Part shown: in pieces, positions 61,758 through 64,000 of the stretch
Layout of the letters: each line of letters begins with the position of its first letter
How positions within the stretch are numbered: position 1 is the stretch's first letter
Assembly (NCBI GenBank): GCA_963556045.3
Contig: CAUVYA020000002.1
Location: forward strand, 2,232,001 to 2,296,000
DNA length: 64,000 nt
Reading direction: 5' to 3'
Source of the DNA: UBA4781 sp963556045
Lineage (GTDB): Bacteria; Chloroflexota; Anaerolineae; Anaerolineales; Anaerolineaceae
Notes under the pieces: generated by a model
Seen by the model: the letters and a program-made list of their open reading frames with translations, nothing else
What the model was told of the DNA's origin: nothing
The model's database searches: none
Made by a program: the position numbers and the translations under genes

Positions 61758-61799
61758 ATACGGGAAGTGCTAAACTCAGGACCTCCCGTATCTTTTATT
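61758..61799. terminator. Bidirectional terminator
   Basis: ATACGGGAAGT (61758-61768) and ACCTCCCGTAT (61781-61791) pair with one mismatch, followed by CTTTTATT. It separates the convergent phosphatase-like and MBL genes. Confidence 0.8.
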
Positions 61800-61814
61800 A
61801 AATCCGCGATTGGA

Positions 61815-62663
61815 TCAATCTATTTCCACTACAAGAGATACACCTGCTTCCTTCACAGGATTGGCATTTGCTAATTGTAGAACGCATGCCAGATCGGTAT
61901 CGTGGCAAATATAGAAATTATCGATCTTCTCATTGTGTACGTATTCACAGGTTTTTTCCATTTGATGAGCTGACACTTCGTCAGATCGCAAGTGTGAGCC
62001 GCCCAGGTAAGTATAAACATGGGTTGCGCCAGTTAATTTCTTGGCATATTCCATGATGTTGCATATACCGTAATGGGCACAGGCGGTGAAGACGCTGACG
62101 TCTTTGCCATTTTTATGGCGGTACGCAAACTGTGTATCCTCGATCACAAAATCATCTTGCCATTCTCCATCTTTCAATATCTTTGGAGATTGAGGGAATT
62201 CGCGTTCAAAATCATTGGTGATGGGAGTGATGCCCATATATACCAGATTTTTTGTCAACCATAATGGTTCCGCAACGAAACGTACATCAAAAAACTGTTT
62301 CATATATTCCAGGCTGACATCCATCCCGACATCGTAATTCCACGCGAATTGATATTTCTTGAGCATGATATCTTCATGTGTCATAAGAAGTATCGGTTTT
62401 CTGGCTATGCCGAGATCGCGATAGTACTTGATAAGATGTTTTAACCCGCCACTATGATCATAATGACCATGCGATATGATGACATAATCGGCGGTCAGAA
62501 GGTCAATATTAAGGGCTTCTGCGTTTTTAATGAATTTATCAGAGTACCCGGTATCATAAAGAACTTTGACATGTTCGTCCTCGAGCCATGCTGAGTATCC
62601 ATGCTCGGCATTATAGAACTTATTGAACAAACTGTGATTTTCAAGAAGAACTGTAGCTTTCAT
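61815..62663 (-). CDS. MBL-fold metallo-hydrolase
   Basis: The 282-residue protein has the metal motif SHGHYDHSGG near residues 64-73 and later Cys/His positions in CAHYGICNIM and GGSHL. It resembles the group annotated as 7,8-dihydropterin-6-methyl-4-(beta-D-ribofuranosyl)aminobenzene-5'-phosphate synthase-like, which lacks a proven role in bacteria. No signal peptide. GGAG lies 8 bases before the ATG. It is downstream of a FadR-type regulator on the same strand. Confidence 0.85.
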   Translation of the reverse strand: MKATVLLENHSLFNKFYNAEHGYSAWLEDEHVKVLYDTGYSDKFIKNAEALNIDLLTADYVIISHGHYDHSGGLKHLIKYYRDLGIARKPILLMTHEDIMLKKYQFAWNYDVGMDVSLEYMKQFFDVRFVAEPLWLTKNLVYMGITPITNDFEREFPQSPKILKDGEWQDDFVIEDTQFAYRHKNGKDVSVFTACAHYGICNIMEYAKKLTGATHVYTYLGGSHLRSDEVSAHQMEKTCEYVHNEKIDNFYICHDTDLACVLQLANANPVKEAGVSLVVEID

Positions 62664-62708
62664 CGAAGTATCTCCTAATTTTATTTAGCGACACAAAATC
62701 GAAGAACA

Positions 62709-62755
62709 GACAAATTCATCGATTTGTCGTGTAAGAAACTAACATTCGAGTTAGT
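62709..62755. repeat. Two inverted repeats upstream of the MBL gene
   Basis: GACAAAT (62709-62715) with ATTTGTC (62722-62728), and ACTAAC (62738-62743) with GTTAGT (62750-62755), each have 6-base centres. They lie in the 133-base spacer between the regulator and the MBL gene. They may be operators or weak hairpins; neither has a T-run. Confidence 0.55.
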
Positions 62756-62796
62756 AGGAAAGATTAAAAATATGAGTAGTTATGTTATCTCCTTTG

Positions 62797-63558
62797 TTAT
62801 GTTGATTCCAGAGAGACTTTTTCAAGCACCTGGTAGATATTGTTAATATGCGATTGCATTCGGATTCTGGCTAATTCTGCGTCACGGGCTTTGATAGCAT
62901 CGTAGATCTGTTGATGAAAATTAATGGATTGGTCAATAATTCTCTGATCAAGGCAATATCCTGCATACGCGCTATTCTCATATTCGTTTGTAACAGCAAT
63001 GAGCGTGTTCTTCAGCAGCGGGTTGCCTGTGGCGGAAGCTATATGAGAGTGGAATTTCAAGTCCAGCTTAGTAAGTGAATCGATATTATGGTCGCTGCCG
63101 CTGGTGCGCATTTCATCAATGATATCCGCGAGTTTTTTAATCGCTTCATCATCAGCTCGTAAGGCGGCTAACTGAGCACACTGGGTTTCCAGCATGCTGC
63201 GGAACTCATAGATATATTGAAGTTCTGATTTTTTGAACATGTAATTCAGGGGTACAGAGGCAATAATTTGCGAGTTATTGTTTATCTTGGTCCCGGCTTT
63301 GGTGCGCGTGATGAATCCCATTGCCATAAGAGCAGTATAGGTTTCGCGCAAAGTAGAACGACTGACCCCCAGTTGCTTACACATCTCGTTTTCATTGGGA
63401 AAAGTAAAGCCCGGTTTAAGAGTTCCATCCATGATTAGATCAATTAATTTTTCAAGCAAAGTATAAGATAAGCTTTTTCTGGTGATGTTCCCCAGAGTTG
63501 TGAACAGATCATCAGTCATACGTTGTTTCAGGATGTCTTCAGTAGAGCTATTTGTCAT
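62797..63558 (-). CDS. FadR-type GntR-family regulator
   Basis: The 253-residue protein has a GntR winged HTH (about 32-98: LLEKLIDLIMDGTLKPGFTFPNENEMCKQLGVSRSTLRETYTALMAMGFI) and an FCD ligand-binding domain (about 108-240) with EFRSMLETQCAQLAA, DLKFHSHIASATGNPLL and H-QQIYDAI, the likely metal-binding His residues. Such regulators respond to organic or sugar acids. It probably controls its own promoter and a divergent operon beyond the right edge. Confidence 0.88.
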   Translation of the reverse strand: MTNSSTEDILKQRMTDDLFTTLGNITRKSLSYTLLEKLIDLIMDGTLKPGFTFPNENEMCKQLGVSRSTLRETYTALMAMGFITRTKAGTKINNNSQIIASVPLNYMFKKSELQYIYEFRSMLETQCAQLAALRADDEAIKKLADIIDEMRTSGSDHNIDSLTKLDLKFHSHIASATGNPLLKNTLIAVTNEYENSAYAGYCLDQRIIDQSINFHQQIYDAIKARDAELARIRMQSHINNIYQVLEKVSLEST

Positions 63559-63664
63559 GAGTTCTCCCAGAAATAATTAATATTGATAGCTTGTAAAAGA
63601 AAATTATAGCTTTTCTTATCATAACATATTATCAGATAAGCAGTTACGCATAAAAATATTGTTG

Positions 63665-63692
63665 ATGTCAGACAATAGGATTTGTCGAACAA
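63665..63692. promoter_or_regulatory. Two FadR-family operator-like sites in the regulator promoter
   Basis: ATGTCAGACAA (63665-63675) contains the 9-base odd palindrome TGTCAGACA. TTGTCGAACAA (63682-63692) is a TTGT-CGA-ACAA palindrome. Both match GT-N3-AC of FadR-subfamily sites and overlap the -10 and spacer of the regulator promoter. Confidence 0.55.
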
Positions 63693-63700
63693 GAGGTCAA
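63672..63700 (-). promoter_or_regulatory. Promoter of the FadR-type regulator
   Basis: On the minus strand TTGACC (63695-63700) and TATTGT (63672-63677) are 17 bases apart and face the regulator gene. A TATAAT further down (63603-63608) is an alternative -10. Confidence 0.5.
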
Positions 63701-63792
63701 AAATGGGGCAAAACTACCTATATAAAATGTTACAAAAGGGAAAAATGTACTGAAAAGACCCATAAATGACTATAAATCACAAAATAAAGGTA

Positions 63793-63821
63793 TTGACTTG
63801 AAGATTTCGCTGTGCTAAAAT
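63793..63821 (+). promoter_or_regulatory. Promoter leading out of the window on the right
   Basis: TTGACT (63793-63798) and TAAAAT (63816-63821) are 17 bases apart, with TG one base before the -10. No start codon with an RBS follows before base 64000, so the first gene begins beyond the window. Confidence 0.7.
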
Positions 63822-63844
63822 CTTGCTTAATTATGCGTTGTCCC

Positions 63845-63857
63845 CTTGTCATACAAG
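63845..63857. promoter_or_regulatory. Best FadR-family operator, downstream of the right-edge promoter
   Basis: CTTGTCATACAAG is a 13-base palindrome with 5-base arms TTGT/ACAA plus C/G, matching TNGTNNNACNA. It lies about 20 bases after the predicted transcript start, a position expected for repression. Confidence 0.65.
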
Positions 63858-64000
63858 AGCGCCTTACATTGACGATCTGAAAATATAATTATCGTATGCA
63901 TAGACTTGCCGTTTATTAAATAAATTGCTGTCACGAAATAGCACTACACAAGATGAAGTAATGTACACACAATGATTGCACATCAAAAAACACTACGAGG

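Noticed and set aside
1..64000. tRNA, rRNA, CRISPR, insertion sequence, prophage
   Set aside because: None was recognised by eye: no tRNA T-arm sequences in gene gaps, no spaced repeats, and no transposase, integrase or capsid-type proteins. The holin-like helices at 59664 belong to a phosphatase-type protein, not a phage.

Overview
The window looks like a chromosomal segment of an anaerobic Chloroflexota bacterium, most likely class Anaerolineae. This is inference from gene content: a short-form IF2, NusA with a long acidic/basic C-terminal tail, Pro/Thr-rich extracytoplasmic proteins, a tandem ThyX-type protein, lipoprotein-type oligopeptide binding protein, many MFS pumps and no outer-membrane genes. 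No rRNA, tRNA, CRISPR array, prophage or insertion sequence was seen.

Layout. Positions 1-5,600 and on to 12,150 are mostly housekeeping. A minus-strand operon runs nusA - ylxR - infB - rbfA - nrnA - truB - ribF - thyX-like from a promoter near 12,122-12,150, with several short overlaps between neighbours. An ATP-cone/uridine-kinase fusion, a 2H phosphoesterase and a formyltransferase lie beyond it. From 12,200 to 16,000 there is a GH13 glucosidase, the catalytic subunit of methylmalonyl-CoA mutase and its epimerase. From 16,000 to 19,500 there are MFS transporters. From 19,500 to 31,400 are rplI, a RodZ-like protein with two HTH domains, rimO, a ZIP - murJ - TPR cluster, a dynamin-like GTPase, rsmI, an anchorless sortase-like protein and a DUF2807 lipoprotein. 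From 31,400 to 37,100 are two tandem DegV proteins, AlaX, an Fsr-type MFS pump and, divergently, another MFS pump preceded by a 330-nt leader. From 37,200 to 39,000 is an ECF sigma factor with a DUF5667 membrane protein.

From 39,200 to 45,400 is a complete oligopeptide ABC transporter (binding protein, two permeases, two ATPases). Its binding protein has its two lobes in swapped order, and its second permease carries an inserted domain of about 120 residues. From 45,500 to 53,700 is a minus-strand cellobiose PTS operon: tetR - GH4 - IIB - IIC - IIA - TIM-barrel protein - GH3 - HPr, without Enzyme I. A 1,595-residue multi-sensor HD-GYP protein with a C-terminal frameshift follows, then a VTT membrane protein, a membrane phosphodiesterase-like protein, an MBL-fold hydrolase and a FadR-type regulator with three operator-like sites. 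One of these lies just downstream of a promoter that leaves the window on the right.

Most interesting. (1) The leader of the MFS gene at 35,838 has a 19-codon peptide with a strong Shine-Dalgarno, a terminator and two mutually exclusive perfect stems. That is the architecture of ribosome-stalling attenuation, so the pump is probably induced by a translation inhibitor. (2) The permuted peptide-binding protein. (3) Strong nested hairpins between genes of the PTS operon. (4) A perfect CRP-type palindrome in front of the peptide transporter.
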